This document shows, piece after piece, positions 38,089 to 46,691 of a stretch of DNA of 64,000 nt. A program made the translations under genes and the position numbers. Source of the DNA: Campylobacter avium LMG 24591 (lineage in GTDB: Bacteria > Campylobacterota > Campylobacteria > Campylobacterales > Campylobacteraceae). Under the pieces are notes generated by a model. The model ran no database searches, was not told where the DNA came from, and worked only from the letters and a program-made list of their open reading frames with translations. The stretch's first letter is position 1; every line of letters begins with the position of its first letter. The stretch covers positions 248,001 through 312,000 of the forward strand of contig NZ_CP022347.1 of assembly GCF_002238335.1 (NCBI RefSeq). Reading direction: 5' to 3'.

Positions 38089-38994
38089 TTATTTCTTACA
38101 TTCGTTACCTTTCTCATCTATCATCATTTTAATTCCTTGCTCTAAAGATATTTTTGCTTTATAATTTGGTAGTTTCATAAGCTCAGGACTATTTTTAGCA
38201 CTAACTGGTTCAAAAATTTCATTTTCTCTGTAAGGCAGGGCTCCCCATTTTATATCTAGTTTTTTACCACTTATATTTTCAAAAAGCTGAGCTAATTCTT
38301 TAAGAGTATATCTTTTGTTTTCTACTGTGTAAATTTGATTGTTTTTAACTTGCTTATCTAGGCATAATTGAATCAAGATGTCAAATCCATTAACAACATC
38401 ATCAATGTGGCTAATATCAATTTTTTGCTCTCCTTTGCTCATGTTTAAGCTTTTATCTAAATTTTTCCATAAATTAAAAAGCTTAGCTCTAGTGTCATTT
38501 TCTCCATAATTATCAAAAAGCAAAAGATGGACAAAAATAGTATCAAGCACACAAGAATAATACTTACTTATATCATAAAAAGCTCTCTTAGTAGCTGCAT
38601 AAAAATTTGTAGGCTTGTATTCATTTGAATTTGCATACTCAAAAGATGAGGAAGTATTTATAAAAAATTTAACTGGATTTTTATAAATAGCTTCTAGTAA
38701 AAGACTTGGAAATTCTATATTTGCTTTTATAAGTTCTTTAATAACTAAGCTTTCATTTTTCCCACCTAAAACCAAAGAAGCAGTATGCACCACCCCATCT
38801 ATATCTTCACTTTCAAAGACTTTTTCTATGCTTTCTATACTTTCATCATAGCGATAAATTTTACAAAACTTTTCTATTTTAGAAGTATCACTAGTATTTC
38901 TAACTAAAGCAATAATTTCATACTTATTATGCAAATTTAAAACAAAATTTGTGCCTACAAAGCCTGTTGCACCTGTGAGAAGTATTTTTAACAA
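38089..38994 (-). CDS. NAD-dependent sugar 4-reductase/epimerase, RfbJ-like (variant 2)
   Basis: 301 residues from a TTG start, as in its partner at 30811. It has the same first 70 residues (inside the inverted repeat), then a different substrate half beginning TASLVLGGKN. The active-site region is SSSFEYANSNEYKP with YAATKRAFYDI. It ends GWKKIS-like with repeated Lys and Glu, as RfbJ proteins do. The role is the inferred C4 reduction of the RfbH product. It lies on the same strand as the second CDP-sugar gene set. Confidence 0.75.
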   Translation of the reverse strand: MLKILLTGATGFVGTNFVLNLHNKYEIIALVRNTSDTSKIEKFCKIYRYDESIESIEKVFESEDIDGVVHTASLVLGGKNESLVIKELIKANIEFPSLLLEAIYKNPVKFFINTSSSFEYANSNEYKPTNFYAATKRAFYDISKYYSCVLDTIFVHLLLFDNYGENDTRAKLFNLWKNLDKSLNMSKGEQKIDISHIDDVVNGFDILIQLCLDKQVKNNQIYTVENKRYTLKELAQLFENISGKKLDIKWGALPYRENEIFEPVSAKNSPELMKLPNYKAKISLEQGIKMMIDEKGNECKK

Positions 38995-39018
38995 ACTATG
39001 CCCTTAGTATAAAATTTT

Positions 39019-40335
39019 TCATTTATTTGCCTCGCAAAATTCTTTTATCTTAAGTATGATGTAATCAATCATTTCAAAGCTCATACCCGGATACACTCCT
39101 ACCCAAAAGCCATCATTCATAATTTTTTCGGTATTTTCAAGCTTTCCTATTACCTTAAAATCAACACCCTCTTTCATACAATCAAAGGCAGGATGTCTTA
39201 TAATATTACCTGCAAATAGGGTTCTTGTTTGGATATTATGCTTTTCTAAAAAGGTGCTTATTTCATTTCTGCTAAATTTAGCCTTTTCATTTACTAGGAG
39301 CATAAAGCCAAACCAAGACGGATCTGAGTTTTGTTCTTTTTCAACCAAATCAAACTCTTTTAGCCCTTTTAAACCCTCATATAATCTTTGGTAATTTTCT
39401 TTTCTCTTTTTTATAAAGCTAGGAAGTTTTTCAAGCTGTGCACAGCCTATGGCAGCTTGCATTTCAGTAGCTTTTAAATTAAAGCCAAAATGTGAATAAA
39501 CATATTTATGGTCATAGCCCTTTGGCAAAGAACCAAATTGCTGAGTAAAGCGACAACCGCAGGTATTATCTTTACCTCCTATGCACCAACAATCCCTGCC
39601 CCAATCACGCATAGATAAGATGATCTTTTTTAGCAAATCATCATTTGTATAAACAGCACCTCCCTCGCCCATAGTTATATGATGAGCTGGATAAAAAGAG
39701 CTTGTGCCTATATCTCCAAAAGTCCCTGTAAATTTACCATCATAAGTTGAGCCCAAAGCATCGCAATTATCTTCTATTAGCCAAAGTTTATATTTATCGC
39801 AAAATTCTTTTACAATTTTTAAATTAAAAGGATTTCCTAAGCTGTGTGCTATCATAACAGCCTTTGTTTTTGGACTTTTTGCCTTTTCAAGTTCATTTAC
39901 ATCTATGTTTATATATTTTAAATCCATATCTACAAAAACAGGTATAGCACCGTACTGAATGATAGGATTTATAGTGGTTGGAAAGGCAGCAGCAACTGTT
40001 ATAACTTCATCTCCTCTTTTTATAGCCCTATCTTTTAAAAGAGGAGATGTAAGGGCAAAAAAGGCGAGCAAATTCGCAGATGAGCCAGAATTTACTAAAA
40101 AAGCATGTTTTACACCAAGAAATTTGGACAATTCTTTTTCAAATTTTAAAGAATATTTTGAAGCTGTTAGCCAAAAGTCTAAGGCACTATCTACAAGATA
40201 TTCTAACTCTTTTTCATCATAAACTCTACCAGCGTAATTTATCCTAGTTTTTGAAGGGATAAAATCTTGTTCTAGCTTTTTTTGATGCACATTTTTAAAA
40301 TACTCTTTAACATCGTCTAAAATTTTTTCTTTCAT
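39019..40335 (-). CDS. rfbH: RfbH-type CDP-4-keto-sugar 3-dehydrase (copy 2)
   Basis: Identical protein to 29470-30786, including the His that replaces the PLP lysine and the four cluster cysteines. It is followed by reductase variant 2 instead of variant 1. The start was chosen as in copy 1. Confidence 0.93.
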   Translation of the reverse strand: MKEKILDDVKEYFKNVHQKKLEQDFIPSKTRINYAGRVYDEKELEYLVDSALDFWLTASKYSLKFEKELSKFLGVKHAFLVNSGSSANLLAFFALTSPLLKDRAIKRGDEVITVAAAFPTTINPIIQYGAIPVFVDMDLKYINIDVNELEKAKSPKTKAVMIAHSLGNPFNLKIVKEFCDKYKLWLIEDNCDALGSTYDGKFTGTFGDIGTSSFYPAHHITMGEGGAVYTNDDLLKKIILSMRDWGRDCWCIGGKDNTCGCRFTQQFGSLPKGYDHKYVYSHFGFNLKATEMQAAIGCAQLEKLPSFIKKRKENYQRLYEGLKGLKEFDLVEKEQNSDPSWFGFMLLVNEKAKFSRNEISTFLEKHNIQTRTLFAGNIIRHPAFDCMKEGVDFKVIGKLENTEKIMNDGFWVGVYPGMSFEMIDYIILKIKEFCEANK

Positions 40336-40390
40336 TTTCATCCTTTATCTAATTTTTATCTTTTGTGTATTTAAAGCTAAAAACACAAAC

Positions 40391-41659
40391 CTACTCATCC
40401 TTAGACCCTTTCATATATCTAAGATTGTAAATCTTTTTATCTTTGTCATTTAAAAGAGTTTTAAACTCATCCCAAGCTGTAGCTAATACTAAAACCTTAC
40501 ATTTGTTTTTAATACTTTCTAAACTATTCTCATAAGATATTTTAAAATCATAGGTATTTTTAAAGATTTCATTTGCTATAGGGTCATAAGCATAAATATT
40601 TCTAAAACCAAGCTCAAGTAGTTTTTTTATAAAAGTAGCTGATTTGCTATCTCTTACATCATCACTTTGAGGTTTAAAGCTAAGTCCTAAAATTCCTATA
40701 TTTTCATCTTGTGAAAGTTCATTTTTAAGTTTATTTGCATAAAAATTTATAACTTCCTCATTTACAGCTAAAATATCTTTTAAAATTTTAGCCTCATAGC
40801 CCTTGTCCTTTGCCTTTTTATAAAGAGCTAGAGTATCTTTTGGTAAGCAGTATCCCCCAAAACCCATACCCGGATACAGGTAAGAAGTAATACCCGCAGG
40901 ACTTGTGTTAAATCTTTTGTCCTCGTGCAAGATAGAAAAAGCCTTTATTATATCTATATCGCCTATGTTTTGAGCTATCATACTCATCTCATTAGCATAG
41001 CTTATATTTAAGCTTAGGGTGGTATTGCTAAGGTATTTTATAAATTCAGCACTATTTAAAGATACAAAGTGTATAGGAGCATTAAAAGGCTTGTATAAAA
41101 GCTCTAATTCTTTTATAGACTTTGAGTCTTTACTTCCTATAACAATCCTATCAGGATTCATAAAATCATCATAAGCAAAACCCTCTCTTAAAAACTCAGG
41201 ATTATTAGCTAGGATAAAGTCCTCGTTTTCTTTAAGATTTAAAGATAGCAAGTGAGGCAAAAAAACTTCTTGTGAGCTTGAGGGGGGCACAGTTGATTTT
41301 ATCACCAAAACAGGCTTTTTAGCGCATAAAGATATATTAGTAGCTGTATCTTTAAGAGCCTTTAATAAAAAGCTTAAATTTGCACTTCCATCCTCACTCA
41401 TAGGTGTTCCTATGCAGTAAAACACCACAGTTACATCTTTTAAGGCTTGTGTTATATCAGCAGTGATTGTGAAATTTTTTCCTAAAAATTCTTTTAAAGT
41501 CTCATCTAAATCCTTTTCGTAAAAAGGAATTTTTAAGTCTTTTAAAGAAGTTACTTTTTTCTCATCTATTTCATAGCCCAAAACCTCAAAACCTTTTTTC
41601 GCAAAACCAAGAGCTGTGGTAAGACCCACAAAACCAAGACCAAATACTGCTATTTTCAT
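40391..41659 (-). CDS. nucleotide-sugar 6-dehydrogenase (copy 2)
   Basis: Identical protein to 28146-29414, with the same four-base overlap with the SDR gene before it. About 50 non-coding bases separate it from rfbH copy 2. Confidence 0.85.
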   Translation of the reverse strand: MKIAVFGLGFVGLTTALGFAKKGFEVLGYEIDEKKVTSLKDLKIPFYEKDLDETLKEFLGKNFTITADITQALKDVTVVFYCIGTPMSEDGSANLSFLLKALKDTATNISLCAKKPVLVIKSTVPPSSSQEVFLPHLLSLNLKENEDFILANNPEFLREGFAYDDFMNPDRIVIGSKDSKSIKELELLYKPFNAPIHFVSLNSAEFIKYLSNTTLSLNISYANEMSMIAQNIGDIDIIKAFSILHEDKRFNTSPAGITSYLYPGMGFGGYCLPKDTLALYKKAKDKGYEAKILKDILAVNEEVINFYANKLKNELSQDENIGILGLSFKPQSDDVRDSKSATFIKKLLELGFRNIYAYDPIANEIFKNTYDFKISYENSLESIKNKCKVLVLATAWDEFKTLLNDKDKKIYNLRYMKGSKDE

Positions 41660-42768
41660 AGTAAGACCCCATTTTCTTTTTCAAGCTTAAGATAGTTTAA
41701 AAATCTTTTCACACCCTCATCTACTAAGATACTAGGGTTATAATCAAGCTTTGTTTTAGCCTTTCTTATGATAGGGCAACGTCTGTTTGGATTGTCTGTG
41801 AGGTAGTTTTTATCGCTAGATTTTTTAAATTTAAGCTCCAAATTTAAACCAAATATATCTTTGGCATGTTTTATATAAATATCAGCAAGATCTTTTACGC
41901 AAAGCTCTGGTTTATCAATGCCTATGTTAAAATAATCAAATTCGCTATAAACAAGCACCTTTAAATACCCAGCTATAGCATCAGCTATATAACAAAAGGT
42001 TCTAGTTGGCAAACCATCACTTAAAAGCTCTATATCTCTTGCTTCTAAAACAGCCTTAGCAAAGTCAGCTGGTACTCTTTTATCATCTAAGCTCATACCC
42101 GGACCATAATTATTAAAAGGTCTTGCTATAGTAATTGGCATTTTATATTCTAAGGAAAAAAGATAGCACATAGTTTCGCCAAATCTCTTAGCCTCATCAT
42201 AACAAGCCCTAGGTCCTATGCAAGCTACATTTCCTCTATATTCTTCATCGGTTGGAATTTTATCACTTGCAGGATCTCCATAAATTTCGCTACTTGAGAA
42301 AAACAAAAAGCCTCTTATATCCTTATCCTTATAAAAATCTAACAAACTCCTTAATCCCCAAATGTTTGCGTCTAAGGTTTGTATAGGATACTTTCTATAA
42401 AAACTAGGACTTGCTATACTTGCTGCGTGTATGATTAGCTTTGCGTCTTTTGCTTCTTCTAAGCTTTCTATCTTATCTGTGATGATGTCAAATTTATAAA
42501 GTTTTAAAAGCTCTTCATAATCTTTAGCTAAGTTTTCAAGCCATAAAGGCTTTCTTAATATAAAATTATCAAGGGCAATTATTTTTTTAATGCCAAGCTC
42601 TTTTGAGTATTTGATAAAAAAATGTATAAAATAAAAACCCAAAAACCCAGCACAACCTGTAAATAAAATACTTGAGTTTTCAAAAGACTTTTTTTGCTTA
42701 TCATTTAAGGATTTAAAAATGTATTCTAAATCCTCATTTAAAATTTGATTTTTAAAGCAATCTTTCAT
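41656..42768 (-). CDS. UXS-like SDR (copy 2)
   Basis: Identical protein to 27037-28149. Start at 42768, one base after the rfbF stop. The predicted role in CDP-pentose formation is given under copy 1. Confidence 0.75.
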   Translation of the reverse strand: MKDCFKNQILNEDLEYIFKSLNDKQKKSFENSSILFTGCAGFLGFYFIHFFIKYSKELGIKKIIALDNFILRKPLWLENLAKDYEELLKLYKFDIITDKIESLEEAKDAKLIIHAASIASPSFYRKYPIQTLDANIWGLRSLLDFYKDKDIRGFLFFSSSEIYGDPASDKIPTDEEYRGNVACIGPRACYDEAKRFGETMCYLFSLEYKMPITIARPFNNYGPGMSLDDKRVPADFAKAVLEARDIELLSDGLPTRTFCYIADAIAGYLKVLVYSEFDYFNIGIDKPELCVKDLADIYIKHAKDIFGLNLELKFKKSSDKNYLTDNPNRRCPIIRKAKTKLDYNPSILVDEGVKRFLNYLKLEKENGVLL

Positions 42769-42769
42769 A

Positions 42770-43564
42770 TCAATCCTCCCACAAAGCCCAAGGTGCTTTA
42801 GCACTAAGCCACATCTTAGAAAGTTCTTTTTTATCTTTAAGTGTATCCATACATTTCCAAAAGCCATTGTGTTTGTAACTATAAAGCTCTGCATCTTTTG
42901 CTAGATTTTTAAGAGGTTCTTGCTCAAAGATAGTATCTTCACTATCTTTTATGTAGTCAAAAATCTTAGGCTCACAAACAAAAAAGCCCCCATTTATCCA
43001 ACCAGCATTATCAGTACTTGCATCTCCTTTTGGTTTTTCAGTAAAGGCTTTTATGCGGTTATTTTCATCTATATCAAGCTTACCAAAACGTCCCTCTGGC
43101 AAGATAGAAGTCATAGTGATAGCCTTTTTATGAGACTTATGAAAGGCTAAAAGCTCTTTTAAATTTACATCACTTAAGCCATCTCCATAAGTAAGCATAA
43201 AGCTTTCATTTCCTACATAATCTTTTGCTTGTAAAATTCTACTTCCTGTCATATTTTCCTGACCTGTGTAAAGCATAGTTACCTTCCAAGGTTCGTGACG
43301 GGTGGTGTGAATTTGTAAGGAATTATTAGACATATCAACGGTTATATCACTATAATGAGTGTAGTAGTTTATAAAATAATCCTTTATGATATGACCCTTA
43401 TATCCTGTAAGTATGATAAAGTCATTAAAACCCCAGTATGAATAAATCTTCATTATATGCCAAAGTATAGGTTTTCCTCCTATTTCTACCATAGGTTTTG
43501 GTAAGAGGGATGTTTCTTCACTAAGTCTAGTGCCAAGCCCTCCAGCTAGGATTAGAACTTTCAT
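42770..43564 (-). CDS. rfbF: glucose-1-phosphate cytidylyltransferase (copy 2)
   Basis: Identical protein to 26241-27035. Its ATG overlaps the stop of a complete GT8 gene (ATGA). In this copy translation is coupled to a real upstream gene, whose G9 tract lies only about 80 bases before the rfbF start. Confidence 0.93.
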   Translation of the reverse strand: MKVLILAGGLGTRLSEETSLLPKPMVEIGGKPILWHIMKIYSYWGFNDFIILTGYKGHIIKDYFINYYTHYSDITVDMSNNSLQIHTTRHEPWKVTMLYTGQENMTGSRILQAKDYVGNESFMLTYGDGLSDVNLKELLAFHKSHKKAITMTSILPEGRFGKLDIDENNRIKAFTEKPKGDASTDNAGWINGGFFVCEPKIFDYIKDSEDTIFEQEPLKNLAKDAELYSYKHNGFWKCMDTLKDKKELSKMWLSAKAPWALWED

Positions 43565-45225
43565 TTTGAGTCCTTTCTTTCATTTTTAAACTGTCTCTTT
43601 ATCCTACGCACATCTAAATAAAACCTCATATATTTGAATGCCCCCCCCCGTTTATTAGCCTCTATCAAGGCTTCACCTAATTTATATGTAATACACTGCT
43701 TTTCTTTTAAAGCTTCTTCATAATCAGGATAGCTTTCAAGTTCAGGAAGTTTTAAAGAAGAATTTGTTTTTATCTTTTCATTATAAATTCTTTGTTCTTT
43801 TTTATGCTTATCTTTTATGTAAGATAAGACATAAGGCATTCTTATATAACCTTTTATACTTTTTGAATTTTCTATTAAGGCTTGTCCTAATTTATAAGCT
43901 AAGTGAGAGTGAATTCTTTCTTTGGCTAAATTTACTTGTATTAAATTTATTCTAGGCATAAATACATCTTCTTTTATATTTAATTCTTTGTATAATTTTT
44001 TTGTATTTAATTTTTTATTTATTAAGTCTTGTTCTAAATTCAAAAGCTTTAAGCTTTTTTCTCTGTTTTCTTGAGACAAGAGATAGGAGTTGTGTTTTTG
44101 TTCTAGAGATTTAAGTTCCTGTAGGGTTTGGTTTTTTTCGTTTTGAAATTTACTTTCTAGTTCAATGAATTTTTGATTTATAAACTCACAATCTCTTTTA
44201 TACAATTCTTGTCTAATATTAAAAAAATAATCTGAAAAATACGGAGTACCCAAAGCCATATCCCACCACATATCAAAACAAGGACATTCTATAAATGTCT
44301 GCTTAATCTCTGAAAAAGTATACCTTCTGTTCCAAGGCTTATCCATATAACAATAATGAAGAATTTTAGCCTGTGGAAGTTTTTCATTATAGAATTGTTT
44401 TGAGTAATACATATGTCCATATTGTACTTCTTCTTCGAATGCTAAATGATGAAGATAATCAAGCTTAAGCAAACCTACACAAAAATTATACACAACTGGG
44501 AGTTGCAATCTCTTCTTTTGTATAGCATAATTAAGTACAGTTTCAACTGCTAAATAAGATATTTCATAATTTTGCATAATATTTTTGAATGTAGGTTCTA
44601 ATGCTATATATTCTGGGACATTTATCAATGTAAGACCTGAGTTAAACCAGCCGCTGCTATCAATGTTTATATCATTTTTCCCATCTAAAGATTTTAAACT
44701 TCCGGAACTTTTACTAGTATTCACGCAAGCTATGATATTATCTTTTAAATTTATAGCAAATAACTCTCTTATATCACAGTTTATATATAAGTCGGTATCT
44801 AAATACAATGCTTTTTTTAGATCTTTTTGCAATATAGATGATAGAAACAAAATTAAATACATAGAAGTTCGTCCATTCCATCCATGTAAATTTTCTTGAT
44901 TTATACTTTGCATATGCTTAAAATTTATTTTGCAAGTGTAATGAGATGAAAGCTTTTCAGCAAGTAAATAGAATTTTTCTTTTACACTATCATTAAAATC
45001 ATAATCTGTTAGTATATGAAATACTATACCTTCTTGTTTATCTTCATACTCTTGATTAAAATCTGTTTCTATATAATCATGGTTTTTATGCTCATAAGTG
45101 TTTAAGTCGCATCCGAAAAAATCAATAAATCTTTTATTTTTATCTATCTTAGATATTACATTGTTTATTAAAACAGCAGCTTGATTGATATACATATCGC
45201 TCACTGCTAGTATGATATTAAACAT
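43561..45225 (-). CDS. GT8 glycosyltransferase with coiled coil and YKLG tail, G9 tract
   Basis: 554 residues. The GT8 domain covers about 1-335, with ALYLDTDLYINCDI (DxD) near 143 and LHYCYMDKPWNRR near 288. Residues about 350-420 are rich in Glu, Lys, Leu and Gln with heptad spacing, a probable coiled coil. The tail has [11 protein letters not shown] near 441 and [11 protein letters not shown] near 511. A G9 tract (43641-43649) encodes Arg-Gly-Gly about 30 codons from the end. The frame is open as written. One G more or fewer would replace the last 25-30 residues and separate the stop from the rfbF start. Confidence 0.85.
   Translation of the reverse strand: MFNIILAVSDMYINQAAVLINNVISKIDKNKRFIDFFGCDLNTYEHKNHDYIETDFNQEYEDKQEGIVFHILTDYDFNDSVKEKFYLLAEKLSSHYTCKINFKHMQSINQENLHGWNGRTSMYLILFLSSILQKDLKKALYLDTDLYINCDIRELFAINLKDNIIACVNTSKSSGSLKSLDGKNDINIDSSGWFNSGLTLINVPEYIALEPTFKNIMQNYEISYLAVETVLNYAIQKKRLQLPVVYNFCVGLLKLDYLHHLAFEEEVQYGHMYYSKQFYNEKLPQAKILHYCYMDKPWNRRYTFSEIKQTFIECPCFDMWWDMALGTPYFSDYFFNIRQELYKRDCEFINQKFIELESKFQNEKNQTLQELKSLEQKHNSYLLSQENREKSLKLLNLEQDLINKKLNTKKLYKELNIKEDVFMPRINLIQVNLAKERIHSHLAYKLGQALIENSKSIKGYIRMPYVLSYIKDKHKKEQRIYNEKIKTNSSLKLPELESYPDYEEALKEKQCITYKLGEALIEANKRGGAFKYMRFYLDVRRIKRQFKNERKDSK
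43641..43649. repeat. C9/G9 contingency tract in a GT8 tail
   Basis: Nine C on the plus strand, duplicated at 26156-26164 in the other repeat arm. G10 would give a stop about 15 codons on, and G8 a stop within six codons. Confidence 0.8.
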
Positions 45226-45290
45226 TCTTTTTTCCTTATAATTCTTCTTTTCAATTTTTATCGTCTCTAAGTTGTCTAGCTTTAAATTCC

Positions 45291-46652
45291 TTAGCTATGC
45301 GGCAAGCAACAAATGGGAATTTGATAAAGCCCCCCCCCCCATTTATTTTTCCAAGCCTTTATTAGTTCTACTCCTAACTGATATGATAGATGTTTTTTGT
45401 AGGATTGGTCTTTGATTGTTATAACTTCGTTTTTGTTTTGGATTTTTTGTTCTGTGAAAGAGCTTAACTGTTGCTTTACATGCAAAACTTGCTCCGAAAA
45501 GTCATTTAAATTACTTTCTTTTTGTTTAACTTGCTCAAAAATATCTCTTATCTTGTGTGATAAGATATTCAAAGCATAATTTTGAATATATCTTTCATTC
45601 TCTTGTTTTAAATTTTTAAAATATTCCTCAAAATATGGTGTCTTTAAAGCAGTATCCCACCATAAGTTAAAACAAGCATACTCTATCATTTCATTATTTA
45701 AGCCAAATACATTATGCCAGTAAATGGGCTTATCCCAAGGTTTCATACACCAGCCTGAATAATGGAGCACCTTAGCATTTTTCAAAAACTTTTTATAAAA
45801 ATCTAAAGAATAAAGAAAATATCCGCCGTGAGATTCAAATTTATACATAGCATCACTTTCAAAAGTATCTTGCATATAATGACCAAGTACAAAATTATAA
45901 GAAAGTGGAAGTTTGATTCTGTCTTTTATGATAAAGTTATATATAAGCTCTTCTGGAGCATGCGTAATCTCATAATTATCCAAAATATCAAAGAATTTTT
46001 TATTTATGTCTTGTTTTTTATAATTTTTTAAAGAAACAAGAGAAAAGGCTATATTGTACCATTTGGAATTAAGTTTTAGTTCTGTTGTTTTATCAATACT
46101 ATTGATACTCACTCCAACTCCTGTTCCTAACGCAACGCTGGCCATAACTTTTTCTTCTAGATTTATCGCAAAAAGCTCTCGCAAATCACATAAAATATGC
46201 ATATCTAAATCAACATACAAAATATAATCAAGCTTGTTTTCAAGCTCTACAAAAGCCAGAGTCTTCATATAAGTAGCGTAAGAGCCATTCCAAGAAGTAA
46301 GATGTTGTTTTTTAAAGATGTTTTCATCTCTTTCATAAAAGACAATCTTACAAGGGTAAATTTCAGATAGTTTTTTAGATAATAAATAAAATTTATCTTT
46401 CAGATCATCTTTAATCTTTCCTTCTGTGTATATATGAAAGATATAACCCTCTTCTTGATTTAACACTTCTTCGCTTTTAGGATCTTTTACCTTTAAATAA
46501 TCGTGGTTCTGATGAGAGTAGCTATTCAAAAGATAAGGATCGCAAAAATCTTTAAATTTTTTACTTGTATCTGTTTTTAATATGATATTGTTTATCAAAA
46601 CAGCTGCATAGCTGATTTGCTCTTTACTTGAATTTAATAATATATCAAACAT
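45291..46652 (-). CDS. GT8 glycosyltransferase with coiled coil; tail out of frame at a G11 tract
   Basis: 453 residues as drawn. An ATG two codons earlier abuts the AAGG, so 46652 (MFDILLN) is chosen, in line with paralogues starting MFNIIL and MFHIVL. The GT8 domain has ILYVDLDMHILCD near 146 and HYSGWCMKPWDKP near 296. A coiled coil follows at about 350-410, then HLSYQLGVELI near 421. After the G11 tract (45330-45340) the current frame ends LYQIPICCLPHS. With G10 the frame would read FIKFPFVACRIAKEFKARQL and stop at 45251, matching the tails of its paralogues. The sequenced state is thus a tail-truncated variant with an intact catalytic domain. Confidence 0.85.
   Translation of the reverse strand: MFDILLNSSKEQISYAAVLINNIILKTDTSKKFKDFCDPYLLNSYSHQNHDYLKVKDPKSEEVLNQEEGYIFHIYTEGKIKDDLKDKFYLLSKKLSEIYPCKIVFYERDENIFKKQHLTSWNGSYATYMKTLAFVELENKLDYILYVDLDMHILCDLRELFAINLEEKVMASVALGTGVGVSINSIDKTTELKLNSKWYNIAFSLVSLKNYKKQDINKKFFDILDNYEITHAPEELIYNFIIKDRIKLPLSYNFVLGHYMQDTFESDAMYKFESHGGYFLYSLDFYKKFLKNAKVLHYSGWCMKPWDKPIYWHNVFGLNNEMIEYACFNLWWDTALKTPYFEEYFKNLKQENERYIQNYALNILSHKIRDIFEQVKQKESNLNDFSEQVLHVKQQLSSFTEQKIQNKNEVITIKDQSYKKHLSYQLGVELIKAWKNKWGGGLYQIPICCLPHS
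45330..45340. repeat. C11/G11 contingency tract (off-phase)
   Basis: Eleven C on the plus strand. Ten would restore the family tail. Confidence 0.88.
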
Positions 46653-46691
46653 TAGCATCCTTTGAAATTTAATAAAATCATCTTTTTAAAC

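Larger units (their letters stand above)
38785..43677 (-). repeat. 4,893-bp inverted repeat, right arm
   Basis: Partner of 26128-31020. The inner edge is the GTGCAT at 38785-38790 in the reductase gene. The outer edge is the GGTGAAG at 43671-43677 in the GT8 tail. The 7.76 kb between the arms is single copy. Confidence 0.92.

Noticed and set aside
26128-43677. Insertion sequence or composite transposon explaining the inverted repeat
   Set aside because: No transposase, terminal inverted repeat or target-site duplication is visible; the repeat edges fall inside genes, which fits homologous recombination or duplication.
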